Source: Dipteris shenzhenensis
Taxonomy: Eukaryota > Polypodiophyta > Polypodiopsida > Gleicheniales
Length of the DNA: 64,000 nucleotides
Assembly: GCA_047967505.1 (NCBI GenBank)
Contig: CM106540.1
Strand: one strand, 5' to 3'
Of this stretch, positions 48,601 through 51,865 are shown piece by piece; the first letter of the stretch is position 1, and every line of letters starts with the position of its first letter. The translations under genes and the position numbers were made by a program. The notes under the pieces were generated by a model. It had not been told where the DNA came from. It did not search any database and saw only the letters and a list, made by a program, of their open reading frames with translations.

Positions 48601-50138
48601 TGTCTCATGCATTGGCTTTAGGACAACTTACAATTTCATTCCAAGCTTGAGGATCAAGACAGGACAAGGGAATAACCCTCAGGCTAATGGCTATACTTAA
48701 GGCTATGACTCATAGGGTGAAGGCTGAGGAGCATTGGCTTTAGGTGCTCTACTATGAGACCAGAGGACAATTTCATTGCCACCTGCCAAGAGGTCACAAC
48801 ATGACAGGATTGGTCTAACATCCCAGAGAAGCTAGTACATACCTAGGAATGAGTACAATGTTACATCAGCTATCATGTGGGTAGCCAAGATTATGCTCCT
48901 TTCTTACAGCTTGTCCAGGTTCACATTGGCACTTTCAAGAGGTGGGTAGCAGCTAGAAATCCCCCAGGACTTGCCATATTCAAGACGTGACTACTAGGCA
49001 CTGGCAGCAAATCACAAGCATGCTCTGGAGATGCTGACAAGTCACACCTCTCCTACTTGACTAAGCACTTTACATTTTATGATCCTTGGCATACATAGAG
49101 AGATGCATCCAATTGCAGATCAATTGGGTAAATGTATCTGCAGTGTATCTGCAGACAATGGCACACTCAGCCCACCTTGAAAGGCTGTACCTTCACTTTG
49201 TTGTTTTTCTTTAGTGAAGGGCAGAAGCATGTAGTGCCTCGTAAGATTTGTTGTGCGGTATGTTGTCTCAGAACATTCTTACCTATTGAAGACTCTAATA
49301 AACTTTTTGTTTCTTTCTATCTTTTTATTTTCTTTCTTTGTTTTCCATCAATAATTACAAATTAAATATCACAGGATTGGATGTATTCTGATGAAGATGC
49401 ATATACACTTTGGATGTATTAGTGCGGTATGTTGTCTTGTGTTTGGTGGAGATGCTTTTCTATTGTGATTTAGGTGAGAAACTTATTTTTTCATAGACTG
49501 GATGCTAATTCGGTTCAACAATTATGCATCCTAAATGCAGTCTCAACAATACAAGGTCTTTAAGAAGGAAAAGATGGTCTCAACGTCTTGATGCACTTCA
49601 TTAAAGTGTATCCCTGTTTTTTTCAAAACAGCTCACTGAAGCTAGCAATTGCGTGTAGATACAGATACAGTCAATCTGCGGCTTGACAAAGAAAATAAAT
49701 TGTTTGAGGTCATTGAGTAAGTAAGATGGAGTTGTAATGGTTATTTTCAACAGAGAAGTGATTCTCAGTTCAATGATCCTTTAATATGCTCTGTAGCATA
49801 TGCCTCAGTCATTGTCCCTAATTTTCCGTAAGATTTTGTTCTAGCCAATACTGACATGCTATTTTTTCTTTCAGACAGGTGCCATCATAGCTTTGGCAAG
49901 ATCATCAAGAGTGCAATATGTACCATTTAGCCTTTCAAGAGGAGAAGAGCATTATGGAAGCCACGTGCTGCATTCTGGAAGGCAAGATGGAATAGCCTGG
50001 TTGGAGCAGCGTGCTCAATTTCTGAAGGAAGAGATCACCATTGCAGAAGCTCGGCTGCAAAACATGCAGGACAACTTGAATCTTTTAAAGGTCAACGTAA
50101 AACTACTTGAGGAAATGCCCAAAAATTCAGCATCTTGA
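3569..50138 (+). CDS. VASt-domain (VAD1-like) membrane protein, C-terminal 392 residues, 10 exons; 5' part not found
   Basis: Ten exons join in one open frame of 1,179 nt: 3569-3634, 3805-3892, 4517-4603, 4774-4828, 4939-5005, 24877-24976, 33673-33734, 33914-34007, 34128-34423 and 49875-50138 (stop TGA 50136-50138). Intron phases agree at every junction. Residues about 17-175 read as a VASt domain, with landmarks [55 protein letters not shown] and [22 protein letters not shown] hydrophobic helix follows near residues 288-309, then a coiled coil starting [14 protein letters not shown]. Known of the family: VASt (StART-like/ASTER) domains bind sterols at ER contact sites; plant members usually carry an upstream GRAM domain, and Arabidopsis VAD1 restrains cell death. 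The first exons, including any GRAM domain, lie upstream or were missed. I see no stop or frameshift in the joined frame, so it looks functional. Confidence 0.85.
3805..3892 (+). CDS. VASt gene exon 2 (start of VASt domain)
   Basis: The acceptor is catgtag. The exon encodes [14 protein letters not shown] and FHKKCGDE, the conserved opening of VASt. It must end after GATGAAG for the frame to join exon 3. The donor is then GCAAGG, a GC donor; reading on without splicing meets TGA at 3914. Confidence 0.85.
4271..4434. repeat. 86-bp tandem duplication in a VASt intron
   Basis: ATGAARTCTACTTCT followed by TTCTGCAGTCTAAA and CTACCTGTGAGGTCTTCCTT occurs at 4271 and again at 4357, with small indels. 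It lies in the intron between exons 2 and 3. Confidence 0.85.
4517..4603 (+). CDS. VASt gene exon 3
   Basis: It is bounded by tctatag and gtgagt. It encodes [20 protein letters not shown] and then the HPIKFYF segment. The FGHVRDVSF...HPIK block is one of the most conserved parts of plant VASt domains. Confidence 0.88.
4774..4828 (+). CDS. VASt gene exon 4
   Basis: It is bounded by gatgaag and gtagat. It encodes [17 protein letters not shown], matching the VASt strand that ends in the family's RVYRNSHL-type segment. The split serine codon is completed by exon 5. Confidence 0.82.
4939..5005 (+). CDS. VASt gene exon 5
   Basis: The acceptor is attacag. The exon encodes [20 protein letters not shown] followed by VE, the VASt signature block. 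It ends at GAG before GCAAGG, a second apparent GC donor. A 19.9-kb intron packed with transposons follows. Confidence 0.85.
5500..6076 (-). pseudogene. LINE ORF1 (L1-type RNA-binding protein) remnant
   Basis: The first frame (6007 downward) gives [14 protein letters not shown], like the start of an L1-type ORF1 RRM. After a frame change near 5735 it reads [16 protein letters not shown], then [26 protein letters not shown] and a stop at 5500. Domain order and spacing fit the RRM plus C-terminal domain of plant L1 ORF1. It is opposite in strand to the next LINE piece, so the two are separate insertions. Confidence 0.6.
6077..6906 (+). mobile_element. LINE 3' end (copy B): C-terminal region, 3' UTR and short poly(A)
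   Basis: [20 protein letters not shown] and then [21 protein letters not shown]-type sequence (about 6494-6650) correspond to [17 protein letters not shown] ... [16 protein letters not shown] in LINE A near 22229-22365. The homology appears to run upstream through a degraded C-x2-C segment at 6205-6260. The 3' UTR ends with CATACTTAATAGAAG and an A run at 6901-6906, comparable to LINE A's end. Frames change several times. Confidence 0.6.
6905..7917 (+). mobile_element. Ty1/copia element, 5' portion (gag zinc knuckle, integrase), interrupted
   Basis: A CCHC knuckle [14 protein letters not shown] lies at about 6994-7035. Integrase follows: [12 protein letters not shown] with stops in between, a degenerate catalytic stretch, [17 protein letters not shown] (7426-7476) and [14 protein letters not shown] (7519-7560). 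Near 7876 it reads [12 protein letters not shown], the conserved segment just before copia reverse transcriptase. The frame is then interrupted at 7918 and resumes 14.75 kb later at 22672. There are multiple stops, and much of gag and protease is missing. Confidence 0.75.
7936..8886 (-). repeat. Gypsy element 1, 3' LTR
   Basis: 951 bp, nearly identical to 15678-16607. In element orientation it starts TGTCACCATC, runs through a TTGAC-rich U3, an A/T-rich TATA region (8437-8467), the R hairpin (8011-8040) with polyadenylation signal, and ends GGTTTCA. It holds an extra short duplication near 8560-8590 that the other LTR lacks. Confidence 0.92.
8467..8815 (-). promoter_or_regulatory. U3 array of TTGAC dyads upstream of a TATA-like region
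   Basis: The segment is built of short imperfect palindromes such as GGTTGACCGGAGTCAAC, TTAACCGTAGTTAA and TTGACCGTAGTCA, repeated a dozen or more times. TTGAC(C/T) is the W-box core bound by WRKY factors. In element orientation the array lies just upstream of the TATA-like AT-rich stretch (8437-8467). The same array is present in the other two LTRs of this family (16207-16540, 38818-39160). Regulation by WRKY factors is inference. Confidence 0.5.
8887..8904 (-). other. Gypsy element 1 polypurine tract
   Basis: In element orientation GAATAGAAGCCAAGGGGA ends directly at the TGTCAC start of the 3' LTR. This purine-rich stretch is where plus-strand synthesis is expected to start. Confidence 0.7.
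8899..10290 (-). CDS. Gypsy integrase with chromodomain, intact 463-residue frame
   Basis: The HHCC zinc domain is present ([10 protein letters not shown] ... CLTCQK), then the rve core with the catalytic triad MDF, SDRDPR and [15 protein letters not shown] and APFEIIYG close the core. A GPF/Y-type module follows ([18 protein letters not shown]). A C-terminal chromodomain starts near [10 protein letters not shown], with [18 protein letters not shown]. Family knowledge: integrase inserts the cDNA and the chromodomain targets chromatin. The first methionine is internal to the original polyprotein; upstream pol is in another frame. This is the only retroelement frame of this length in the window without a break. 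Confidence 0.9.
   Translation of the reverse strand: MQEGQSTSHYSLKDGYLMKDDCLCITQEMRKKILEECHAHPYAGHRGITATTLALKRYFFWPGMRKDIHQFVTECLTCQKVKYDRRKAPGLLMPLPVPHAPWESITMDFIFDLPRSKLGNDGIWTIIDRFSKQAHFIPVRKTIKADHMAKLFMAQIFKHHGMPKSIVSDRDPRMTDLFWRALFHNMGMNLNFSSSFHPQTDGQNEVANSTALDMLKCYVGDQGSDWEKYLPLVEFAYNNTTHSSTRKAPFEIIYGKVILPSILRTKDEIFAADQFVRDLQTAYSQVRTAIERSQQKHKRATDKHRRQLDLKEGDWVLLKFEKARLCKFKGKQKVYAKLSPKYYGPFRVIERINEVAYRLTLPEHWRIHNAFHVSLLKKLQGPEPTKPVLEDPPEVDELEVLQPEQIVYHTVRKGPQGKDFYKYLVKFKNYTALDAKWMDEDLLSDHPRLLDVYKEAFQLRSTE
10345..11735 (-). pseudogene. Gypsy reverse transcriptase-RNase H, frameshifted
   Basis: RT starts with [18 protein letters not shown], then [20 protein letters not shown] and [20 protein letters not shown] up to [11 protein letters not shown] (11289). 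The frame breaks there; it resumes by [14 protein letters not shown]. The catalytic box reads [10 protein letters not shown], then LGHVISKNG and [12 protein letters not shown]. RNase H follows ([48 protein letters not shown]) to the stop at 10345. One break near 11205-11289 and a stop before integrase separate the parts. Confidence 0.88.
12055..12758. other. About 700-bp insertion inside the gypsy element, at least partly plastid DNA
   Basis: Element 2 reads straight from ALDAD into [13 protein letters not shown], whereas element 1 has about 700 bp between the same two points (about 12758 and 12055). The insert includes an rps7 fragment on the + strand. I could not identify the part from 12055 to 12350, which translates on the minus strand as [20 protein letters not shown] and may be organellar too. 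Confidence 0.7.
12396..12651 (+). pseudogene. rps7: Plastid ribosomal protein S7 fragment (nuclear plastid DNA)
   Basis: The + strand reads [20 protein letters not shown], then [19 protein letters not shown]. After a one-base frameshift near 12537 it continues [20 protein letters not shown], then [15 protein letters not shown] and TAG at 12649. This is the C-terminal half of plastid-type (bacterial-like) S7; plant mitochondrial S7 ends differently. A degraded match extends slightly upstream (ENNPN, stop, [10 protein letters not shown]). The N-terminal half is missing. It lies opposite in strand to the host retrotransposon. Confidence 0.85.
12765..14219 (-). pseudogene. Gypsy gag-protease, frameshifted and with one nonsense codon
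   Basis: The start is [20 protein letters not shown], followed by an Arg/Ser-rich tract ([15 protein letters not shown]) and basic [11 protein letters not shown] frameshift near 13770 separates this from the gag core ([26 protein letters not shown]). A stop follows at 13437-13435, where element 2 has a Gln codon. The CCHC knuckle [14 protein letters not shown] lies at about 13035-13080. The protease motif reads [20 protein letters not shown], with proline in place of the usual serine or threonine after the catalytic Asp. After LDAD the frame is cut by an insertion. Confidence 0.88.
14220..15663 (-). other. Gypsy element 1 leader with bZIP-type motif array
   Basis: 1.4 kb lies between the PBS and the gag ATG. 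From 14600 to 14860 it is rich in CTAACCAAACTG/TGGTTAGT-type dyads. From 14880 to 15160 it repeats CCACGTCA and CCACGTGT about ten times in direct orientation. CACGTCA/CACGTG cores are bZIP/G-box motifs. Element 2 has a shorter version with fewer copies. No ORF is conserved here. Confidence 0.55.
15664..15677 (-). other. Gypsy element 1 primer-binding site
   Basis: Reading the minus strand out of the LTR gives TTGGTATTAGAGCG. It matches the initiator tRNA-Met PBS (TGGTATCAGAGC) with one mismatch, the usual primer of plant Ty3/gypsy elements. Confidence 0.85.
15678..16607 (-). repeat. Gypsy element 1, 5' LTR
   Basis: 930 bp, the partner of 7936-8886. Differences are scattered substitutions and one deletion of about 20 bp near 16305. 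That suggests a fairly recent insertion; I did not count the divergence. Confidence 0.92.
16670..17095 (+). repeat. C/T-rich 5' tract of LINE A
   Basis: About 425 bp are nearly pure pyrimidine on the + strand, dominated by CCTCC and CTTCC units. Long open frames on both strands (for example the Arg/Gly-rich one at 16623-17216 minus) are by-products of this composition. Confidence 0.8.
17163..17913 (+). pseudogene. LINE A ORF1 (gag-like, CCHC)
   Basis: Starting at ATG 17163 ([20 protein letters not shown]) one frame runs through three stops to 17913. It includes [44 protein letters not shown] and a CCHC knuckle [14 protein letters not shown] (17779-17820). The layout, a DUF4283-like domain followed by one zinc knuckle, is that of plant L1 ORF1. 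The stops sit where CAG/CAA or CGA codons would be expected. Confidence 0.75.
19230..20000 (+). pseudogene. LINE A apurinic-type endonuclease domain
   Basis: It opens with [20 protein letters not shown] (the family's xxxWNVxGL start), then [11 protein letters not shown]. After a frame change come [32 protein letters not shown] and [20 protein letters not shown] and LDHFYV match the GDFN and RxDRFxV boxes. EN nicks the target during target-primed reverse transcription. Several stops and frameshifts make it inactive. Confidence 0.75.
20460..21360 (+). pseudogene. LINE A pol remnant lacking the RT catalytic core
   Basis: [20 protein letters not shown] and [10 protein letters not shown] (20490-20600) belong to the start of RT. 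Within about 50-100 bp the text becomes [12 protein letters not shown], stop, [20 protein letters not shown] and [10 protein letters not shown], which belongs after the RT. The expected A-F/Y-xDxxKA, GxPQGxxLSP and F/YADD blocks are missing. It continues as [12 protein letters not shown]. Confidence 0.65.
21680..22524 (+). pseudogene. LINE A C-terminal (zf-RVT-like) region
   Basis: [20 protein letters not shown] and [19 protein letters not shown] precede a Cys-containing stretch in another frame. An open frame (22009-22524) then gives [10 protein letters not shown] and [10 protein letters not shown], ending at TAG 22522. The order matches plant L1 zf-RVT tails. It is the best comparison point for the other LINE copies in this window. 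Confidence 0.7.
22672..23024 (+). pseudogene. Ty1/copia element, reverse transcriptase start (continuation after nested insertion)
   Basis: It resumes with [11 protein letters not shown], then [33 protein letters not shown]-like sequence with a frameshift, [20 protein letters not shown] and [10 protein letters not shown]. This is the N-terminal part of copia RT, up to the xGLKQ(A) motif. The YVDD catalytic region is absent: sequence after 23025 belongs to an LTR on the other strand. Confidence 0.8.
23025..23346 (-). repeat. Copia-type 3' LTR with adjacent polypurine tract
   Basis: On the minus strand the stretch starts TGTTGGAATATGAAGTC and ends CA at 23025. It is preceded by ATGGGGGGG (23347-23355), a polypurine tract. 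This is the layout of a copia 3' LTR (322 bp) on the minus strand. It abuts the broken copia RT, so it inserted there or joined later. No second LTR was found. Confidence 0.6.
23356..24500 (-). other. Internal remnant of the minus-strand copia-type element and intron sequence
   Basis: No retroviral protein is recognisable. There are two short tandem duplications: 54 bp at 23362/23416, and about 42 bp at 23659/23701 (CCTATCAAAGCCAAKACATG). The sequence from 24500 to 24876 is AT-rich intron leading to VASt exon 6. Confidence 0.35.
24877..24976 (+). CDS. VASt gene exon 6, isolated between two giant introns
   Basis: It is bounded by gtgcag and gtgagg. It encodes GRWDVVML and ends [13 protein letters not shown], the continuation of exon 5 expected from the family (FRVEGxWDV ... 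FxKKTxWKGKI). It lies 19.9 kb after exon 5 and 8.7 kb before exon 7. Confidence 0.88.
24977..26109. other. Intron sequence, possible LTR fragment
   Basis: Nothing coding is supported. 25230-25790 has a moderately GC-rich, LTR-like texture (for example CCCCCTATATAGG at 25430), but no ends could be paired. Confidence 0.3.
26110..26650 (-). pseudogene. Ty3/gypsy gag remnant
   Basis: On the minus strand, in alternating frames: [48 protein letters not shown] and [10 protein letters not shown], then LHHGLRTN. This is the Retrotrans_gag order (W-L-x-x-F...Y-A-x-x-F). It belongs to a family different from elements 1 and 2. Confidence 0.55.
26660..27620 (-). mobile_element. LINE 3' end (copy C), inverted, with duplicated 3' UTR
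   Basis: [20 protein letters not shown] in the minus translation (27350-27460) matches [18 protein letters not shown] of copy B and [16 protein letters not shown] of LINE A. A separate frame gives [18 protein letters not shown]. The 3' UTR then occurs twice in tandem. Some 70 bp appear to be missing relative to copy B. Confidence 0.6.
26663..27281 (-). repeat. 308-bp tandem duplication in the LINE copy C 3' UTR
   Basis: AACCCCAAGAGCAAGTGCTC starts each unit (26664 and 26971). GCCCTAGGTAGTGA and TTCTCTGGAAAYGGGCTGGT recur near the end of each. The units have diverged by many point changes, so the duplication is old. Confidence 0.85.
27620..28560. other. Intron sequence, no recognisable gene
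   Basis: A minus frame (27925-28248) is acidic and low-complexity ([23 protein letters not shown]) and matches no family I know. A short direct repeat occurs at 27856-27890 and 27911-27945 (CCCTCAACACTTTCWAGAAG). Confidence 0.3.
28567..28607. repeat. (TC)n microsatellite and C/T tract
   Basis: About 15 TC repeats followed by a C run, directly next to an inverted LINE 3' end, so it may descend from that element's tail. Confidence 0.85.
28608..28760 (-). mobile_element. LINE 3' terminal fragment, inverted
   Basis: On the minus strand the end reads CACTAATAGAAGGTTCTTTT, then CTTTGGGGG. It corresponds to CATTAATAGAAGGTTCCTTT at the 3' end of LINE A. Only the UTR remains. Confidence 0.5.
28800..29165 (+). 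pseudogene. Copia gag remnant (UBN2-type)
   Basis: The frame 28946-29165 reads [40 protein letters not shown] and then [14 protein letters not shown]. The spacing of a helix, LLSSL and L.E....LL.EE is the C-terminal half of copia gag (UBN2). The upstream part has frame changes. The zinc knuckle was not found. Confidence 0.6.
29858..30095 (+). repeat. Copia-type 5' LTR
   Basis: It begins TGTTGGAATTATCACC and ends GTTTTCTCACA (238 bp). A PBS starts two bases further on. A stretch of TTTTTCCCCCTAACCACAG recurs in related form in the inverted LTR at 47611-47995. Confidence 0.75.
30098..30111 (+). other. Copia primer-binding site
   Basis: TGGTATTAGAGCCT follows the LTR end directly. It complements the 3' end of initiator tRNA-Met with one mismatch. 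Confidence 0.8.
30112..31537 (+). pseudogene. Copia leader and truncated gag
   Basis: Gag appears from about 31194: [57 protein letters not shown] and [20 protein letters not shown], ending [13 protein letters not shown]. This is the UBN2 gag domain, open for more than 100 residues. Its N-terminus is replaced by a leader of about 1 kb holding a tandem duplication. Protease, integrase and RT do not follow: after 31560 the sequence is an unrelated tandem repeat. Confidence 0.7.
30766..31073 (+). repeat. 155-bp tandem duplication in the copia leader
   Basis: CAGGCAGATTGCAAATTTGG starts both units (30766 and 30921). Each carries TGCAATTTCCCTGAAGAAAT and GCAGTTTGGGACT. The units are about 90% alike by eye. 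Confidence 0.9.
31641..32775. repeat. 541-bp tandem duplication
   Basis: TGTATTTTTAGAGGATGA begins each unit (31641, 32182). Both contain TGGTGCGTTGCCCTATCA, GGGAGAGACTAAA and ACCCACTGTTGGGCG. A third unit starts at about 32756 (GGATTCATCTAGATATATA) and stops after some 20 bp. No protein is encoded. Confidence 0.9.
33046..33131. repeat. 46-bp tandem duplication
   Basis: TTGATGTTCATTCAACAAAT recurs at 33046 and 33092 in intron sequence upstream of VASt exon 7. Confidence 0.9.
33673..33734 (+). CDS. VASt gene exon 7
   Basis: It is bounded by aaaacag and gttttg. It encodes [20 protein letters not shown], the C-terminal helix of the VASt domain. It joins exon 6 at a shared glycine codon. Confidence 0.88.
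33914..34007 (+). CDS. VASt gene exon 8 (linker)
   Basis: It is bounded by gtccag and gtctgc. It encodes [13 protein letters not shown] and ends FSPYVYS. It continues the helix after the VASt domain and enters a low-complexity linker. Confidence 0.8.
34128..34423 (+). CDS. VASt gene exon 9 (linker plus membrane helix)
   Basis: It is bounded by aaatcag and gtgaat. It encodes a basic linker and then [17 protein letters not shown], the start of the only clear membrane helix. An ATG inside it opens a 105-residue frame, but that frame reads on into the intron and is not a separate gene. Confidence 0.82.
34829..34850. repeat. (GA)n microsatellite
   Basis: About ten GA repeats. Sequence from 34850 to 34985 may be a fragment of another LTR abutting the truncated gypsy element, but no ends could be confirmed. 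Confidence 0.7.
35040..35907 (-). pseudogene. Gypsy element 2 protease, linker and start of RT
   Basis: Protease reads [20 protein letters not shown], followed directly by [20 protein letters not shown] and [11 protein letters not shown]; element 1 has its 700-bp insert between these blocks. After a frame change come [30 protein letters not shown] and [20 protein letters not shown], ending [12 protein letters not shown]. The frame then breaks and the element ends. Confidence 0.82.
35930..37153 (-). pseudogene. Gypsy element 2 gag
   Basis: The ATG at 37153 is followed within seven codons by a TAG where element 1 has CAA (SPIQWD). A frame then runs [30 protein letters not shown] and [20 protein letters not shown], and after another break the gag core with [20 protein letters not shown]. 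The knuckle reads [11 protein letters not shown] and is then shifted out of frame near 35970. Here the Gln codon that is a stop in element 1 is intact (DAYLQVAP). Confidence 0.85.
38264..38277 (-). other. Gypsy element 2 primer-binding site
   Basis: The minus strand reads TTAGTATCAAAGCC next to the LTR, a degenerate form of TGGTATCAGAGCC. Confidence 0.65.
38278..39227 (-). repeat. Gypsy element 2, 5' LTR
   Basis: 950 bp, clearly the same family as the element 1 LTRs (same TG/CA ends, R hairpin at 38366-38396, TTGAC array). It differs at its U5 end (TGTAATCTACGACAG on the + strand). Confidence 0.9.
39228..40440 (+). pseudogene. LINE endonuclease fragment of a different lineage
   Basis: It starts in frame with [20 protein letters not shown], like the end of an ORF1. 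The endonuclease follows: [66 protein letters not shown] and DVLLVGDFQ. After a stop at 40020 it continues with [11 protein letters not shown] and [11 protein letters not shown] (equivalent of the SxxDYVL and DHxP boxes). RT does not follow. The gypsy LTR cuts it on the left. Confidence 0.7.
41022..43375 (-). pseudogene. hAT transposase (DUF659 plus C-terminal dimerisation region)
   Basis: On the minus strand: [20 protein letters not shown] after an acceptor-like ctcag, then [20 protein letters not shown] (start of DUF659), [32 protein letters not shown] and [20 protein letters not shown] is present twice. Next come [31 protein letters not shown], and the dimerisation block [20 protein letters not shown] and KKRNRL, then an acidic end ([14 protein letters not shown]). 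This order is that of BED-DUF659-hAT proteins. The BED zinc-finger exon was not found. Several frame changes are present. Confidence 0.8.
42575..42675 (-). repeat. 51-bp in-frame tandem duplication inside the hAT transposase
   Basis: CCATTATCTGTAATGACTTG starts at 42575 and again at 42626. It doubles ...[10 protein letters not shown] at a conserved site, inserting 17 residues in frame just before the W-x-P-C-A-A-H block. Confidence 0.9.
43605..43935 (-). other. Coding-like segment near the hAT 5' side, unrecognised
   Basis: The minus strand gives [20 protein letters not shown] with a stop shortly after. In another frame it gives [20 protein letters not shown], then [14 protein letters not shown] and a stop. 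It may be an upstream exon pair of the transposase or debris of another copy. Confidence 0.3.
44083..45180 (+). pseudogene. LINE C-terminal region (post-RT, zinc-type)
   Basis: It reads [19 protein letters not shown] (with a stop), [11 protein letters not shown], then [20 protein letters not shown] and [20 protein letters not shown]. The C-x...-H-x-x-E-x-E-EHFLF-C...YxxIRxxY pattern is the C-terminal zinc region of a LINE lineage unlike LINE A. It lies on the far side of the hAT element from the endonuclease fragment, so the two may be halves of one LINE. Confidence 0.55.
45180..46555. other. Intron sequence with unrecognised coding-like blocks
   Basis: Open blocks such as [20 protein letters not shown] (near 45371) and [20 protein letters not shown] (near 45613) look coding in composition but match nothing I know. 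A 53-bp unit (AAGAAAAAGAAGGGCCTATG) repeats at 45876 and 45929, with a partial third near 46030. The unit is not a multiple of three, so the reading frame moves between copies. Confidence 0.35.
46560..47005 (+). repeat. LTR related to the gypsy family, + strand
   Basis: It starts TGTTGGAACTTG and has a TATA-like GTATTTATAAATAAAG (46726-46741), then CAATAAAGACCCTCGGGCCG, GGGTCCAG and CTGGGCCCTAGTGT. That last series matches the R region of gypsy elements 1 and 2 in order and spacing. It probably ends TTCA at 47005. A PBS is only weakly seen (TGTATCAGC at 47016). It is either a solo LTR or the 5' LTR of a gutted element. Confidence 0.6.
47611..47995 (-). repeat. Copia-type LTR with adjacent PBS, inverted
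   Basis: On the minus strand the LTR would start TGTTGGTTCAACTAATC (47995) and end CTTCTCACA (47611). Then comes TTTGGTACCAAAGCAGGTTC, arranged like TCTCACATTTGGTATTAGAG in the copia LTR at 29858-30095. It also shares the TTTTCCCCTAGCCACAG block with that LTR. The right end is the less certain one. Confidence 0.55.
48290..48510. repeat. Diverged third copy of the 541-bp repeat
   Basis: GGGAGAGACTAAAATAAAAT, TTGATTAGTGTTCTCCTT, AGTGCTGGCCTTTGTCA and AACTCAGTATGAAGACC follow the same order and spacing as in 31850-32010 and 32390-32550. It is much more diverged. Confidence 0.75.
48680..49010 (+). pseudogene. LINE C-terminal remnant, relative of 44083-45180
   Basis: GCTGAGGAGCATTGGCTTTA and CTACTATGAGACCAGAGGAC, then AATTTCATTGCC, parallel the EEHFLFC...[10 protein letters not shown] coding region at 44560-44625. 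Further on GGTGGGTAGCAGCTAGAAAT parallels CGTTGGGTAGCAGCCACGAG at 44975. It is heavily decayed. Confidence 0.5.
49020..49874. other. End of the last VASt intron
   Basis: AT-rich sequence with no recognisable gene. It ends in a T-rich tract (attttttctttcag) that serves as the acceptor of the last exon. Confidence 0.4.
49875..50138 (+). CDS. VASt gene last exon (end of membrane helix, coiled coil, stop)
   Basis: The acceptor is tttcag at 49874. Using the neighbouring AG at 49878 would give an immediate in-frame stop. The exon encodes [12 protein letters not shown], completing the membrane segment, then [20 protein letters not shown] and further heptads. This matches the (E)AxAWLExRxxxLKEExxxxEARL tail that I associate with plant VASt proteins. 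A 15.5-kb intron precedes it. Confidence 0.85.
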   Translation, partial: TGAIIALARSSRVQYVPFSLSRGEEHYGSHVLHSGRQDGIAWLEQRAQFLKEEITIAEARLQNMQDNLNLLKVNVKLLEEMPKNSAS

Positions 50139-50330
50139 GCTTGAAAGTTTGGTTGTTGCAATTCAAGTTGAATCGGAAATTGATGGCTGATGATGGCCTT
50201 TTCATTCGTCATTTGTAATGATAACTTTCTTTATGTAAATAAGTAAATCATTATTTTGTGCCTCTAAATTTTGCATGCAAGGCACTTTCTTTTGAACTTT
50301 TAGTTTAATACTTCATGATGACCAATAAAT
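50139..50330 (+). other. Probable 3' UTR of the VASt gene
   Basis: It is AT-rich sequence directly after the stop codon, with ATGTAAATAAGTAAATCATT near 50234-50253, and AATAAA at 50325-50330. The polyadenylation site is inferred. Sequence unrelated to the gene begins by about 50590. Confidence 0.45.
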
Positions 50331-50993
50331 CCCCACTTTGGAAATGGAATGGGGGTTGTACATTCTGATTGAGCATTGTTTTCCACATCATCCTGATGCT
50401 CTTCCCCTGCTCTGATAGCGTAGGCAGGTGTGTAGGGTATGGCAAGGGTGTGCAGTTGGCACAGGTTTGGTTGACCTTGAAAATGCATCTGAGCAGCTGG
50501 GTGACTGCTGAAGTTGAGGACTAATGGCATGGATGCGGCAATTCAGAAGACTTTCAAAGGATACAGCAATGAATGGTGTAACCATGGCCTGATGGGGAGA
50601 GGAAAAGATCATTATTGCAAGCTCTGAAATGGCGGGGAAGGTGCATTCTTACTGTTGTGAGGTGCCTTATGAGGAGGTTAAGCCAAGACTTGAGTGTGTG
50701 GTGGGGTTTATTTGTTCTTTACTAGGAGGGTGCCTTCATTTGAGGAGATTAGGAGGTTGCTTGAGTGTGAGTTACCGAGAAATAGCTATGAGACGAGGTT
50801 CTTGGGGAAGGTGTTCTCTTTATTTCGGTGTGCTTCTAAAATGGTTTGTAAAGTTCTTGTTGGCTGTTCCTTCACTTTTGCGAGAGCGGCAGTTCTAGTC
50901 ATTCCTCGGCATCCTTCTTTCTCGGCGGTGGATGAACTCCTTTCAATGAGTGCCTTGTGTGGGTGGTGTTCCCAAATCTGTCGTTATGATTGA

Positions 50994-51205
50994 GAGACAA
51001 TGTGGAATATCTTGCATGTGCATTGGGAAGGTTGTTGTCGGCACCTCCATTGCATGGGATCGAGCTCAAGAAATCCATGGAAAGCTGTTGGTGGCACCTC
51101 GAGACAATGTGGAGTACCTTGCATGTGCGTTGGGAAAGCTGTTGTTGGCACCTCCTGTGCGTTTAGTACTCTTCTCTGGGATGTGGGCTCAAGAAATCCA
51201 TGATC
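50994..51205 (+). repeat. 107-bp tandem duplication
   Basis: GAGACAATGTGGARTAYCTT starts at 50994 and 51101, and CTCAAGAAATCCATG closes each unit. It lies in the LINE-like remnant. Confidence 0.85.
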
Positions 51206-51712
51206 GCTTGGATGTCAAATTGTTGGATGGATTGGTTTATATCCAACAGATAACGCTTTGGTTCGTTTCCCATTACTTCTTTTATTTGCAAAGGGAGCGG
51301 GTATTTTGCTTGACGAGAGTTTGAAAAGAGTTGGTTGAGGTTAATGATCAACTCAAGGTTGTTGAGAAGGGGTCTCAAGAGGTCCAAATAGGCGGTCTTT
51401 GGATGTTGGTGGGGGAGGTGATAAGGTGGCGGAGGAGTGGTGGTTGGAGTGTCTACTCCGAACGAATTGGTCAAGGGAGAGTGAAGGATCGTGTGGAAGA
51501 CGGGGAAACTAACGGTTTTGAAGGGGGGTTTATATTCGAATGTTTGTATGCTTGAGGGTGGTGTCCATGAAGAGTTGCCTAAAGCTTACCATAGGAAGAG
51601 CGCCACAACGGAAGAAGCCTCTTGGGAGTATTCAGAATGGGTTGCATGCTGCAAGGACTAAGCCTAAACATACAGGAAGGAGAATAGGTTCTAATTTTTG
51701 CGAGATGCATGT

Positions 51713-51865
51713 AAGGTCCTCTCACAATAGGAATGCAGTTTGTAGGGTGGAGATAGTAGGTCGCTGGATTCATCGGTGATTGCAACATACAAGGTCCTCT
51801 CTCAATAGGGATGCAATTTGTAGGGATGGAGATAGTAGGCTATAGGATTCATCAATGTCATGGGA
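51713..51865 (+). repeat. 78-bp tandem duplication
   Basis: AAGGTCCTCTCWCAATAGG and GGTGGAGATAGTAGG occur at 51713-51770; matching AAGGTCCTCTCTCAATAGGG and ATGGAGATAGTAGG follow from 51791. Confidence 0.85.
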
